Source of the DNA: Candidatus Scalindua sp.
GTDB lineage: Bacteria > Planctomycetota > Brocadiia > Brocadiales > Scalinduaceae
Direction: 5' to 3'
Length of the DNA: 50,177 nt
Assembly: GCA_030748215.1 (NCBI GenBank)
Contig: JASMMK010000035.1
Span: 1-50,177 of the forward strand
The notes below the pieces were generated by a model, which was given only the letters and a program-made list of their open reading frames with translations, was not told where the DNA came from and searched no databases. Positions 1 through 7,740 of this stretch are shown here, piece by piece (positions within the stretch are counted from its first letter, which is position 1; each line of letters starts with the position of its first letter). The position numbers and the translations under genes are program-made.

Positions 1-1
1 A

Positions 2-742
2 TCATGTGAGGGGCTAAAGATTTTTCTCTTAAATGATGAATTTGTTAATGGTATGAATAGAGAGGAAACTGATTTGATTTTCAGTTCGGATAGCTCTATT
101 GCCGTTATTTATATTAAGGGAAATAAGAAACCAAATATTGCTGAAACATATGTCGATGAAAAAATATTTCTTTATCTCAAAGAGTCTGTTGAAGAAGAAT
201 TGTTGAAAGCAATAAAGAGTGGGTTCGGTTATTTACACTCGAAGCTAGAGGGTGAAAGACTACGATCTGCGTTAAATACTTGCACCACGGAATTAAGCAG
301 CCTAAACGAAATTGGTATATCTCTTTCATCGGAGCAGGATTATGATATTTTATTGGGTTTGATTCCTTCGAAAAGCAGAGAGATTACCAATTGCGATGCC
401 GGAAGTCTATATCTACTGGACAGAACAGAGGAAGTAGGCAATAGCTTAATATTTAAGTCAGTTCAAAATGATTCACTGTCTAATTTAGAATTTAAGGAGT
501 ATGCTCTGCCTCTTACAAGGTCAAGCCTGGCAGGATATGTCGTGCTAACCGGCGAATTTATTAACCTTGAGGACGTATATGATATACCTGATGATGTAGA
601 CTACTCTTTTAACAAGGCATTTGATATTAAGTTTAATTACCGCACAAAGTCAATGCTTGTGATACCAATGAAAGACCACAGGAATAAGACTATTGGTGTG
701 CTGCAGTTAATAAACAGGAAAAAATCAAAAATGTTAAACTGA
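2..742 (+). CDS. GAF-domain part of a GAF/HD-GYP signalling protein (5' partial, frame-broken)
   Basis: The reading frame is open from the left edge of the window, so the gene starts outside it; the ATG at 53 is only the first internal Met. A GAF-type sensor domain fills about the last 140 residues before the stop. It is recognisable from the spacing of the NCDAGSLYLLD stretch, the LAGYVVLTGE stretch and the closing MLVIPMKD...GVLQLINRKK strand. The frame stops at 740-742 just after a run of six A (719-724). Moving back one base at that run continues the protein seamlessly into the HD-GYP frame that follows. I therefore read 2-1839 as one gene, a c-di-GMP phosphodiesterase-type regulator with a GAF input domain. 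The break is either a real one-base deletion, a sequencing error in the A-run, or programmed slippage. GAF call is firm; the ligand is unknown. Confidence 0.8.
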   Translation, partial: SCEGLKIFLLNDEFVNGMNREETDLIFSSDSSIAVIYIKGNKKPNIAETYVDEKIFLYLKESVEEELLKAIKSGFGYLHSKLEGERLRSALNTCTTELSSLNEIGISLSSEQDYDILLGLIPSKSREITNCDAGSLYLLDRTEEVGNSLIFKSVQNDSLSNLEFKEYALPLTRSSLAGYVVLTGEFINLEDVYDIPDDVDYSFNKAFDIKFNYRTKSMLVIPMKDHRNKTIGVLQLINRKKSKMLN

Positions 743-771
743 CCTCGGATTCTGTTGTCGAAGACGAGGTA

Positions 772-1839
772 ATGCCTTTTAGTGAAAAAACCTTTGGGCT
801 TATAAATTCACTTGCAAGTCAGGCTGCTGTATCTATTGAAAATAGTCTTTTATATCAAAATATACAAAATTTATTTGATGGGTTCGTAAAAGCATCAGTT
901 CTTACTATTGAGCAACGAGATCCAACAACATGCGGGCACTCTGAAAGAGTCTCTTCATTGACCGTAGGGCTGGCAGTTGTAGTTGATAGGATAGCAAGCG
1001 GAAAGTACAAAGATATATCTTTCTCCAATGAGCAGCTGAAGGAAATAAGATACGCTGGTCTACTACATGATTTTGGTAAAATAGGCGTACGTGAAAATGT
1101 GTTAGTGAAAGCGAATAAGCTATATCCGGAAGAGATAAAATATGTAAGGAGCCGTTTTGATTTTATAAAAAAATCACTAGAATGTAAATATCTAGAGAAA
1201 AAACTAAGTATGGTGCATGATAAAAAAAAGGTTGATGATTGTCTTGAACGTTTCAAAGAGATTGATAATGAGTTGAGAGAAGAGCTATCAAAGCTGGATG
1301 CTTATTTAGAAAGGATTGAAAAAGCCAATATACCAACCATTCTGGAAGATGATCTATTTGGTGAACTTAGAAATATTTCTGAAAAAGTATATCAGGACTA
1401 TAGTGGAGCGGAGTGTAATTATCTAACTCCATATGAATTTAATTTATTAAGTATAAAAAAGGGCACACTGGATGAAAAAGAGAGACATGAAATTGAATCT
1501 CATGTTGTTCATTCATACGAATTTCTAAAGAAGATTCCGTGGACAAAGGAATTTGAGAATATTCCGGACATTGCGCATGCACATCATGAGAAGCTGAACG
1601 GGGAAGGTTACCCTTTAGGTATAGATACAGACAAGATACCAATTCAATCCAAGATGATGGCCATTACTGATATCTATGATGCATTAACTGCACAAGACAG
1701 GCCTTATAAAAAAGCAGTTCCTCATAATAAGGCATTAGAAATTATTGGTTACGATGTTAAAGGTAATCTTATTGACTCTGATTTGTTTGATATGTTTGTT
1801 AAGGAGAAGGTGTACGAGATAGTACATGAAGACAGATAA
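772..1839 (+). CDS. HD-GYP domain protein (C-terminal part of the same gene)
   Basis: HD-GYP family phosphohydrolase, which in characterised members degrades cyclic di-GMP in the cytoplasm. Visible motifs are the end of the GAF domain (LASQAAVSIENSLLYQ, about residues 15-30), a GHSERV helix, HDFGKIGV (about 100-107) and HHEKLNGEGYP followed by DIYDALTAQDRPYK. The canonical HHExxDGxGYP has Asn in place of its Asp here. About 170 residues separate the HD and GYP motifs, roughly 100 more than usual; the extra segment is charged and looks coiled-coil. The frame is open upstream of the ATG at 772 to about 724, encoding linker that joins the GAF half, so 772 is probably not a true start. The stop abuts the stop of cutA on the other strand with no gap. 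Confidence 0.85.
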   Translation: MPFSEKTFGLINSLASQAAVSIENSLLYQNIQNLFDGFVKASVLTIEQRDPTTCGHSERVSSLTVGLAVVVDRIASGKYKDISFSNEQLKEIRYAGLLHDFGKIGVRENVLVKANKLYPEEIKYVRSRFDFIKKSLECKYLEKKLSMVHDKKKVDDCLERFKEIDNELREELSKLDAYLERIEKANIPTILEDDLFGELRNISEKVYQDYSGAECNYLTPYEFNLLSIKKGTLDEKERHEIESHVVHSYEFLKKIPWTKEFENIPDIAHAHHEKLNGEGYPLGIDTDKIPIQSKMMAITDIYDALTAQDRPYKKAVPHNKALEIIGYDVKGNLIDSDLFDMFVKEKVYEIVHEDR

Positions 1840-2157
1840 TTATTTTGTCTCTTCATTGATCCAGGATAGATACTTACTGGAACCTTCTATTATTGGCATG
1901 GCAATAATTTCCGGGACATCGTAGCTGTGCAGTTCTTCAACTCTTTTCACAATCTGTTTAAAAAGTGTTTTCTTGGTTTTCAGAATCATCAATGCTTCTT
2001 TGTCATCACATATCTTTCCCTGCCAACTGTAAATTGAATGAATGGGTGAAATGATGTTAGAACATGCAATTAATTTGTCTTTTACCAATGTACGTCCAAT
2101 TTTTTTTGCTTCACTTACTGAGCCTATAGTAACATAAATTACTATGTAGTTTGACAT
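1840..2157 (-). CDS. cutA: CutA1-family divalent ion tolerance protein
   Basis: Small cytoplasmic protein of 105 residues, the normal CutA1 length, expected to form a ferredoxin-like trimer. The family is linked to divalent metal tolerance but its molecular job is unsettled. Typical features are the opening YIVIYVTIGSVSEAKKIG strand-helix, the LIACSNIISPIHSIYSWQGK segment, the KTKK stretch and the closing DVPEIIAMPI motif. It stands alone, convergent with the HD-GYP gene and divergent from bioF. No Shine-Dalgarno sequence is visible; the start is preceded by a very AT-rich track. Confidence 0.9.
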   Translation of the reverse strand: MSNYIVIYVTIGSVSEAKKIGRTLVKDKLIACSNIISPIHSIYSWQGKICDDKEALMILKTKKTLFKQIVKRVEELHSYDVPEIIAMPIIEGSSKYLSWINEETK

Positions 2158-2399
2158 TTTTATATGTAAATTTGTTGCTATTAAAATTAATTATAAATCG
2201 GTGCTTGTAAAAGTATAGGATGCGAGATCATTGCTAGATTATTTTAGCATGCTACTTCAAATCATAAATACATATAAATTACCTATGAATTAGACTAATA
2301 TATTTATCGTATTTACATGCATACTTTCATATAAAAGTACTGTATCAGTATAACATATGAGTTGTGATTGACAATTCGATTTTCTAATGTCATATAAAT

Positions 2400-3587
2400 A
2401 TGAAACATATTTCAGATGAATTGATCAAAATTAAAGAATCAGGCCTTTACAGGAATCTTAAGACTGTTGGGAATGCGCAGGATACTCTTGTAGAAATAGA
2501 AGGCAAAACTTATTTGTCATTTTGTTCAAATAATTATCTTGGCCTTGCAAACCATCCATATGTTATTAAGGCTGTTAAAGATGCGGTAGAAGAGTATGGA
2601 TGGGGGGCTGGTGCGTCAAGGTTGGTATCAGGTAATATGACTTTGCACGAAACGCTTGAAAGTGAAATATCAAAGTTCAAGTTAAAAAATGCTACTATTG
2701 TTTTTCCAACCGGATATATGGCTAATTTAGGCGTAATAACATCATTAGTGTCTAATGGAGATCTGGTTATTTCTGATAAATTAAACCATGCCAGTATCAT
2801 AGATGGATGTAAGTTGTCTGGGGCCGACTTCAGGGTTTATGCACATTGTAATATGGAGAAACTTGAAAACATACTCAAGAAGTCTGCAAAGTATAACCGT
2901 AAACTGATTGTTACTGATTCAGTATTCAGTATGGATGGAGATCTGGCACCTCTTCCTGATCTTGTCAAGATTGCAGCAGAATACAATGCTATGCTTATGG
3001 TTGATGAGGCTCATGGCACTGGCGTTTTTGGTGAAAATGGCAGAGGGGTAGTTGAGCATTTTAATTTATGCAAGGAAGTAGATGTTGTTATGGGTACATT
3101 GAGTAAAGCCATTGGAAGTCTTGGTGGTTACGTTTCCGGTGATATCGATTTGATCAATTATCTTAGGAACAAAGCAAGATCTTTCATGTATACTACTGCT
3201 CTTCCACCTGCAGTATGTGCGGCATCTATTGCAGGTATAAAGTTAATACAGGAAGATCATTCAATGAGAGTGTCGCTATGGCATAACGTGTATTTCATCA
3301 AGGACAAATTGAATTCATTAAATATTAATACTATAGTGTCTGAAAGTCAGATTATTCCAATTTTGATTGGAGATACTAAAAAGGCAGTTAAAATTTCAAA
3401 ACTCCTTTATGATAATGGTATATTAATCCCTGCCATACGACCACCTACTGTCCCTGCTAACTCCAGTCGCCTTAGAATGACAGTTATGTCATCACATACA
3501 AAAAAGGACTTAGAACGATTGGCTCAGGTGCTAAGTAATGTCTTGTGCCTGTGGAAGACCGAAGTGAAACTAGGACTGAGGCAGTAG
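2400..3587 (+). CDS. bioF: 8-amino-7-oxononanoate synthase / glycine C-acetyltransferase family
   Basis: PLP-dependent alpha-oxoamine synthase of 395 residues, normal for the family. It condenses an acyl-CoA or acyl-ACP with an amino acid. BioF (pimeloyl thioester plus alanine, biotin synthesis) is the likeliest member and 2-amino-3-ketobutyrate CoA ligase the main alternative. Seen are the SFCSNNYLGLANHP N-terminal motif, the WGAGASRLVSG substrate region, FPTGYMANLGV, VDEAHGTGVFGENGRG with the cofactor Asp, and TLSKAIGSLGGY with the Schiff-base Lys. No other biotin gene is nearby, so the choice between BioF and KBL rests on resemblance only. Start ATG 2400 lacks a Shine-Dalgarno site and follows a 240-base AT-rich region shared with divergent cutA. 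Confidence 0.85.
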   Translation: MKHISDELIKIKESGLYRNLKTVGNAQDTLVEIEGKTYLSFCSNNYLGLANHPYVIKAVKDAVEEYGWGAGASRLVSGNMTLHETLESEISKFKLKNATIVFPTGYMANLGVITSLVSNGDLVISDKLNHASIIDGCKLSGADFRVYAHCNMEKLENILKKSAKYNRKLIVTDSVFSMDGDLAPLPDLVKIAAEYNAMLMVDEAHGTGVFGENGRGVVEHFNLCKEVDVVMGTLSKAIGSLGGYVSGDIDLINYLRNKARSFMYTTALPPAVCAASIAGIKLIQEDHSMRVSLWHNVYFIKDKLNSLNINTIVSESQIIPILIGDTKKAVKISKLLYDNGILIPAIRPPTVPANSSRLRMTVMSSHTKKDLERLAQVLSNVLCLWKTEVKLGLRQ

Positions 3588-3809
3588 CCAGTTAATTGTT
3601 ATTTTAATGCACATTTTTGTATTTGTTCTCTCTTTATCTCCTTATTGGCCGAATATTGACGACAACAGAATGTATCGTAATTTAGATTATGCAGAAAATT
3701 TTCTTTATTGGTACTTTACAAATTTGGATGAGTAGAATATTTCAGTATAAATTACTTGTAAAATATTGAATATAATCTAAAATTATGATTCGTAAGATGT
3801 TTTCTAGTT

Positions 3810-4519
3810 GGGAGTTATGAACCCAAATATGTTGAATTGATAATGAGCGAACTGATTGATATAAAAAAAGATGGTAGTTTCAGAATGGACATGGATGATT
3901 TCAACTACTGTCAGGGGCTAACTATGACCAACAATAAGTTTGCCAAACTCTTTGGCGGTCCCCCAAGGAAGCCGGAAGAAAAGATTACTCAGCGAGAGAT
4001 GGACATAGCGGCTTCCATACAAAAAGTAACTGAGAATATCATGTTAAAGATCGGGAAATATGTTTATGAGCAGACAGGGAAAAAGAATTTATGCCTGGCT
4101 GGAGGAGTCGCCCTTATATGCTCATGGTAGCACCAGTGAAAAAAGAAAAAAGGGTTCCGATGACAGATGATGAGATGGACCTCTTTGGAATAGACAGGCT
4201 AAGAATACCACGGTCTGATGTTCCCGCTATTACCCATGTAGACTATAGTGCAAGAATTCAAACTGTAGATTGAAAATATAATAAACGATACTACAGGTTA
4301 ATTAAAAAATTTCACGAAAATACGGGGTGTCCGTTAATTGTCAATACTAGTTTCAACGTTCGAGGTGAACCAAATGTGTGTACGCCTGAAGATGCATACA
4401 GATGTTTTATGCGTACAGAGATGGACACACTTGTTTTGGGTGATTTTGTACTAATCAAGAAAATGCAGCCAGAATGGAAAGAAAGTAATAATTGGAGAGA
4501 GGATTTTGAACTGGATTAG
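3810..4519 (+). pseudogene. Decayed NodU/CmcH-family carbamoyltransferase
   Basis: Remnant of a carbamoyltransferase, a family of about 600 residues that carbamoylates sugars or antibiotics. Homology begins near 3813 (YEPKYVELI), runs through FNYCQGLTMTN, LFGGPPRKPE and AASIQKVTENIMLK to LCLAGGVAL near 4115. It resumes in another frame at PYMLMVAPV, LFGIDRL and ITHVDYSARIQTVD, meets an in-frame TGA at 4271-4273, then continues in the same frame with KRYYRLIKKF, NTSFNVRGEP and TPEDAYRCFMRTEMD to the natural stop at 4517-4519. The N-terminal half is missing and roughly 100 internal residues are deleted at the frame junction. At least three lesions (truncation, deletion with frame change, nonsense) make this a clear pseudogene; the short intact stretches within it are not separate genes. 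Confidence 0.88.
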
Positions 4520-4718
4520 CTATGGTTTCAATATAGAATTTACAGACTGTCAATTGATGGTCAATACAGTGGCAATACAAACTCATAAAGTCTTACTGTA
4601 AAAGATCTTCTGCTAAATACATATCCGTTTTCAACTCATTTTTTAATTGACAAAAGTCGGGTTTTGAGATAGCTTGTATTTTTGTTTTAATTTTAAAATT
4701 TATGGAGGGAGACAACTT

Positions 4719-5120
4719 TTGGATCCGGTAGCGAAGAATTTTATACGTATGAGTGTAATATATTTCGCCATTTCTGCTTTAATTGGCGTTCATTTTATGT
4801 TCAGTAAAATTAATCATCATCAATTATTTCAAGCCCATGTTCACTTGATGATGTTAGGGTGGATGGCTATGATGATTTACGGAGTTGGATATCATATACT
4901 GCCAAGGTTCAACGGAAATCCTGTAGCATTTCCAAAACTGGCGTTTATTCACTTTTGGGTAGCTAATGTCGCTTTGGTTGGTTTTGTGGGTACATGGGGG
5001 ATTAGCAGGTATGGTTGTACCAAGGTACCTGAGAGAATTTTTGCAGTAATGAATGCAATAGGAATTATTATGTTTGTTACAAATATCTTGTTCAGCATCA
5101 GGAAACCAAAAGAAGATTAA
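4719..5120 (+). CDS. Small four-helix membrane protein resembling one bundle of haem-copper oxidase subunit I / NnrS-type proteins
   Basis: Integral membrane protein of 133 residues with four predicted helices (about residues 11-28, 37-60, 75-97, 109-129). The second helix carries QAHVHLMMLGW and ends in GVGYHILPRF, a His pattern like the haem-ligand helices of cbb3-type oxidase subunit I or NnrS family proteins. Haem binding is therefore plausible but not shown. I choose the TTG at 4719 as start because GGAGGG lies at 4704-4709, nine bases upstream; an in-frame ATG at 4674 would put that site inside the gene. It heads a tight co-directional run with a DUF1858 protein, a NifU-like protein and a cysteine-rich protein, suggesting a redox or metal-centre function. 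Confidence 0.65.
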   Translation: MDPVAKNFIRMSVIYFAISALIGVHFMFSKINHHQLFQAHVHLMMLGWMAMMIYGVGYHILPRFNGNPVAFPKLAFIHFWVANVALVGFVGTWGISRYGCTKVPERIFAVMNAIGIIMFVTNILFSIRKPKED

Positions 5121-5144
5121 TTTATATTTTTGAGGTGAATGATT

Positions 5145-5378
5145 ATGAGTGATGAGCCCATTGTAATTACCAAAAAATCTACTATTGGTGAGATTTTTTC
5201 AAAGTATCCAGAGACTGAGCCTGTTTTTTTGAAGTATTTTGGTTCCGGTTGTTTTACCTGTCCAGGTTCAAAGACTGAGGATGTTGCTTTTGGCGCTATG
5301 ATGCACAATGTTGAGCCTCAACAGATCATTGATGAGTTGAATGAGGCTATAAAAAAAGGAGTAGAGGGAGGGGAGTAA
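5145..5378 (+). CDS. DUF1858 / hybrid-cluster-protein-associated redox disulfide domain protein
   Basis: Small cytoplasmic protein of about 77 residues. The pattern STIGEIFSKYPETEPVFLKY followed by GCFTCPG matches the DUF1858 fold (TIGR03980-like), whose CxxC pair is thought to be redox-active or metal-binding and which often sits beside hybrid cluster protein, haem or iron-sulfur genes. I prefer the ATG at 5145: GAGGTG lies seven bases upstream, whereas the ATG at 5139 would be almost on top of it. Only 24 bases separate it from the membrane protein gene, so the two are probably cotranscribed. Confidence 0.8.
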   Translation: MSDEPIVITKKSTIGEIFSKYPETEPVFLKYFGSGCFTCPGSKTEDVAFGAMMHNVEPQQIIDELNEAIKKGVEGGE

Positions 5379-5384
5379 TCTTTT

Positions 5385-5408
5385 ACATAGATTCATATGT
5401 TTTTTTTT
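5385..5408 (+). terminator. Weak hairpin plus T-run after the DUF1858 gene
   Basis: ACATA and TATGT form a five-pair stem with a six-base loop, followed by eight T. The stem is short and AT-rich, so this is at best a leaky terminator. Confidence 0.3.
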
Positions 5409-5488
5409 GATTTAATCGTCCCTATAGCTATATGACTCATAATTTGAAATTATTTTTAATGAATATTAAATAGAAGGAGTGTTAGATA

Positions 5489-5716
5489 ATGTCAGAATTA
5501 ATGGAAAGAGTAGAGAAAGCTTTAGATTCAATAAGACCTGCTTTAATGGCTGATGGCGGAAATGTCGAGCTTGTTGCAGTTGAAGATGGAATTGTAAAGG
5601 TAAGATTGCAGGGGGCCTGCGGGACTTGTCCCAGTGCACTGATGACACTTAAGCAAGGAATTGAAGTAAGGGTTAAGGAAGAAGTTCCTGAAATCAAAGA
5701 AGTTGAAGCTGTATAA
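5489..5716 (+). CDS. NifU-like C-terminal domain protein (iron-sulfur cluster scaffold/carrier)
   Basis: Stand-alone NifU C-terminal (Nfu) domain of 75 residues that carries assembling Fe-S clusters to client proteins. It opens with the family signature RVEKALDSIRPALMADGGNV and has the cluster-binding CGTCPSA motif (CxxC) near residues 45-51, followed by LKQGIEVRVKEEVPEI. GAAGGAG lies about nine bases before the ATG. It lies 110 bases after the DUF1858 gene and 24 bases before the next gene. A general role in Fe-S supply for this Fe-S-rich organism is likely. Confidence 0.92.
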   Translation: MSELMERVEKALDSIRPALMADGGNVELVAVEDGIVKVRLQGACGTCPSALMTLKQGIEVRVKEEVPEIKEVEAV

Positions 5717-5740
5717 CTTATTTATTAGGAGTAGTATGTC

Positions 5741-6412
5741 ATGAGTTTGGTTTTAGGGCCTGTGCATCATTGGATGTACAAAAAAATTCAGACTACGGAA
5801 GCAAGAGAAGTATTTATCGTAGAAGCACTGAAGGTAAAATATGGTCAGGAAACCGAAGAAGTATTAAACTCTATTTATGATAAACACCCTCTTTCCGACA
5901 AGAACGCTTCACTTGAAGAAATACTTGGAAATATTCCAATTCACCAGGGCATACAAAATCTGATTATCAACGCAGAGACGCGTGAGTCATCTGTAATTGC
6001 AGCTTTTTGTGAAAAGTATGATGATGAAGCTAAAGAATTGGTTGTAAGGTCAGCTCACGAGCATGGATTTGAATGCGGTAAAAGAGCTGTAGTAGAAAGA
6101 GGTAGTAGCGGTGGATGTTCCGCATCAAAGGCATTTGAGCTGATACAAAGCTATCTATGTGATGGAATGCCTTGTGACAGGGGAGCTCAAGCACAGAGCG
6201 AAGAGGATGAGCGTACAACGTGGGACCATACAGAATGTGTTCATGAACAGTACTGGAAGAACGCAGGCGCATCATTTGAGACTATGTGCGATATGCTGAA
6301 TTCGTGGATTGCAGGCTTTGGAGAAGGAGCAAATCCAAAGATTAGGTATACGAGGAAAAAGGCGATTGCTGCCGGTGATTCAATGTGCTTGAGCGTATTT
6401 GAAATATCATAA
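5741..6412 (+). CDS. Cysteine-rich protein, ATC-hydrolase-like C-terminal region
   Basis: A 223-residue soluble protein. The C-terminal part (AFELIQSYLCDGMPCDRG, then HTECVHEQYW, CDMLNSWIAGFGEGANPKIRYTRKK split by short gaps, and GDSMCLSVFEI) resembles the L-2-amino-thiazoline-4-carboxylic acid hydrolase-like family (PF14196). Members have scattered Cys/Trp residues and a late GDxxC motif. The N-terminal half is not recognised. AGGAG lies at 5727-5731, supporting the start. The gene closes the run begun by the four-helix membrane protein and is followed by a strong terminator. True substrate unknown; the family name should not be taken as function. Confidence 0.6.
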   Translation: MSLVLGPVHHWMYKKIQTTEAREVFIVEALKVKYGQETEEVLNSIYDKHPLSDKNASLEEILGNIPIHQGIQNLIINAETRESSVIAAFCEKYDDEAKELVVRSAHEHGFECGKRAVVERGSSGGCSASKAFELIQSYLCDGMPCDRGAQAQSEEDERTTWDHTECVHEQYWKNAGASFETMCDMLNSWIAGFGEGANPKIRYTRKKAIAAGDSMCLSVFEIS

Positions 6413-6454
6413 TACATGACAAATTAGAACGACTCCATCTCTTTTGCATTTTAG

Positions 6455-6492
6455 AAAAAAGCTTGCGTTATAAATAACGACAAGCTTTTTTT
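6455..6492 (+). terminator. Strong intrinsic terminator
   Basis: A-rich left arm ending AGCTTG, an inner CGTTAT/ATAACG stem with a two-base loop, one bulged A, then CAAGCTTTTTTT. The long stem followed by a T-run ends the 4.7-6.4 kb gene run. Confidence 0.85.
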
Positions 6493-6587
6493 GTTTATAA
6501 TTACTTCATCCTGCTTTTGTATTATTTTTAATATGAATACACTTTTAATTTGACTTCTCTTTGTAAAAATACGTTTCAATAAAACTC

Positions 6588-7622
6588 ATGTCACAATCTC
6601 TTGAAAGATATTCTCGTCAGATTCTTCTTCAACATATAGGTGTAGATCGTCAAAAACTATTGAGCAACAGTACCGTTGTTGTAATTGGCTGTGGAGCACT
6701 GGGAACTATTTCATCGAGTTATCTTGTGCGAGCAGGTGTTGGACAAATCAGGATTGTTGACAGAGATTTCATTGAAGAGAGCAATCTGCAAAGGCAGATA
6801 CTTTTTGATGAAAAAGACATTTCAGAAAACCTTCCTAAGGCAATTGCGGCACAAAGAAAACTTCAGGTGATTAATCACAGAGTGAATGTTGAAGGAATTG
6901 TTACTGATATTAATTATTCTAACATTGAAGAATTAACCAAAGATGCTGATATAATTATTGATGGTACCGATAATTTTGAGACAAGATTTTTAATTAATGA
7001 TTTTTGTGTTAAGAATGATATTCCATGGATATATGCTGCCTGTATCGGGAGCAGGGGTGTGGTAATGAATATATTACCTTCAAAAACGCCATGCTTGAGA
7101 TGTGTATTTGAAACAATGCCTCAGATTGGGTCATTCCCGACATGTAATACTGCAGGAGTAATCGGACCAATTGCAGGGATTATTGCATCGTTTCAAGTCG
7201 CTGAAGCAATCAAGATTTTAACCGGAAATGATGTTTCAGTTAATAAAAATCTTATAGATATTGATGTATGGGAAACAAAATTTAGACAAATAGATATTTC
7301 AAACCTGAAGGTTGAAAACAATTGCCCGACATGTAAATTGCACAACTATGAATATCTTAAGGCTGAAACCGGGATTATGACCACTTTTCTTTGTGGCAAG
7401 AACGCCGTACAGGTGATGTATCGAAATAGTGGTAACATAGATCTTCGACAATTAGAGAAGAGACTGAGAGCCATAGCAGACGTGAGTTGCAATGATTTTA
7501 TGCTGAAATTCAATGTCAAGGATCATGCGTTTACCGTTTTCGTTGACGGAAGAGCAATAATAACAGGTACTGCAGATCCAGGTACAGCGAAAGGTTTGTA
7601 TTCGAAATATCTTGGTATGTAA
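6588..7622 (+). CDS. ThiF/MoeB/HesA-family adenylyltransferase
   Basis: E1-like enzyme that adenylates the C-terminus of a small sulfur-carrier protein (ThiS or MoaD type) for thiamine, molybdopterin or related sulfur transfer. Visible parts are RYSRQILLQHIG, the nucleotide loop VIGCGALGTISSSYLVRAG, DRDFIEESNLQRQ, DGTDNFETRFLINDFC, zinc-type pairs CLRC and CPTC, and the catalytic-Cys region TCNTAGVIGPIAG. About 90 extra C-terminal residues (FLCGKNAVQV onwards) do not look like a rhodanese domain. No ThiS/MoaD gene is adjacent, so ThiF versus MoeB cannot be decided here. A desulfurase gene follows on the same strand, consistent with a sulfur relay. Confidence 0.88.
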   Translation: MSQSLERYSRQILLQHIGVDRQKLLSNSTVVVIGCGALGTISSSYLVRAGVGQIRIVDRDFIEESNLQRQILFDEKDISENLPKAIAAQRKLQVINHRVNVEGIVTDINYSNIEELTKDADIIIDGTDNFETRFLINDFCVKNDIPWIYAACIGSRGVVMNILPSKTPCLRCVFETMPQIGSFPTCNTAGVIGPIAGIIASFQVAEAIKILTGNDVSVNKNLIDIDVWETKFRQIDISNLKVENNCPTCKLHNYEYLKAETGIMTTFLCGKNAVQVMYRNSGNIDLRQLEKRLRAIADVSCNDFMLKFNVKDHAFTVFVDGRAIITGTADPGTAKGLYSKYLGM

Positions 7623-7740
7623 CCCTTGGGATCATTTTGTAATGCTTGTTTCGTAGTGAAATACTATAGTAAGAGATAACGTGTAAATCTCAGTAAATAA
7701 ATATTTGCACTAAATAAGCAATAAAAAAAATTAATCTACT

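Noticed and set aside
2368..2398. Promoter for bioF (TTGACA-N19-TATAAA)
   Set aside because: The -10 box ends one base before the ATG, so transcription would start inside the gene; the spacer is also long.
4091..4273. Separate 60-residue gene
   Set aside because: It is a fragment of the carbamoyltransferase pseudogene in a shifted frame, ended by an in-frame nonsense codon.
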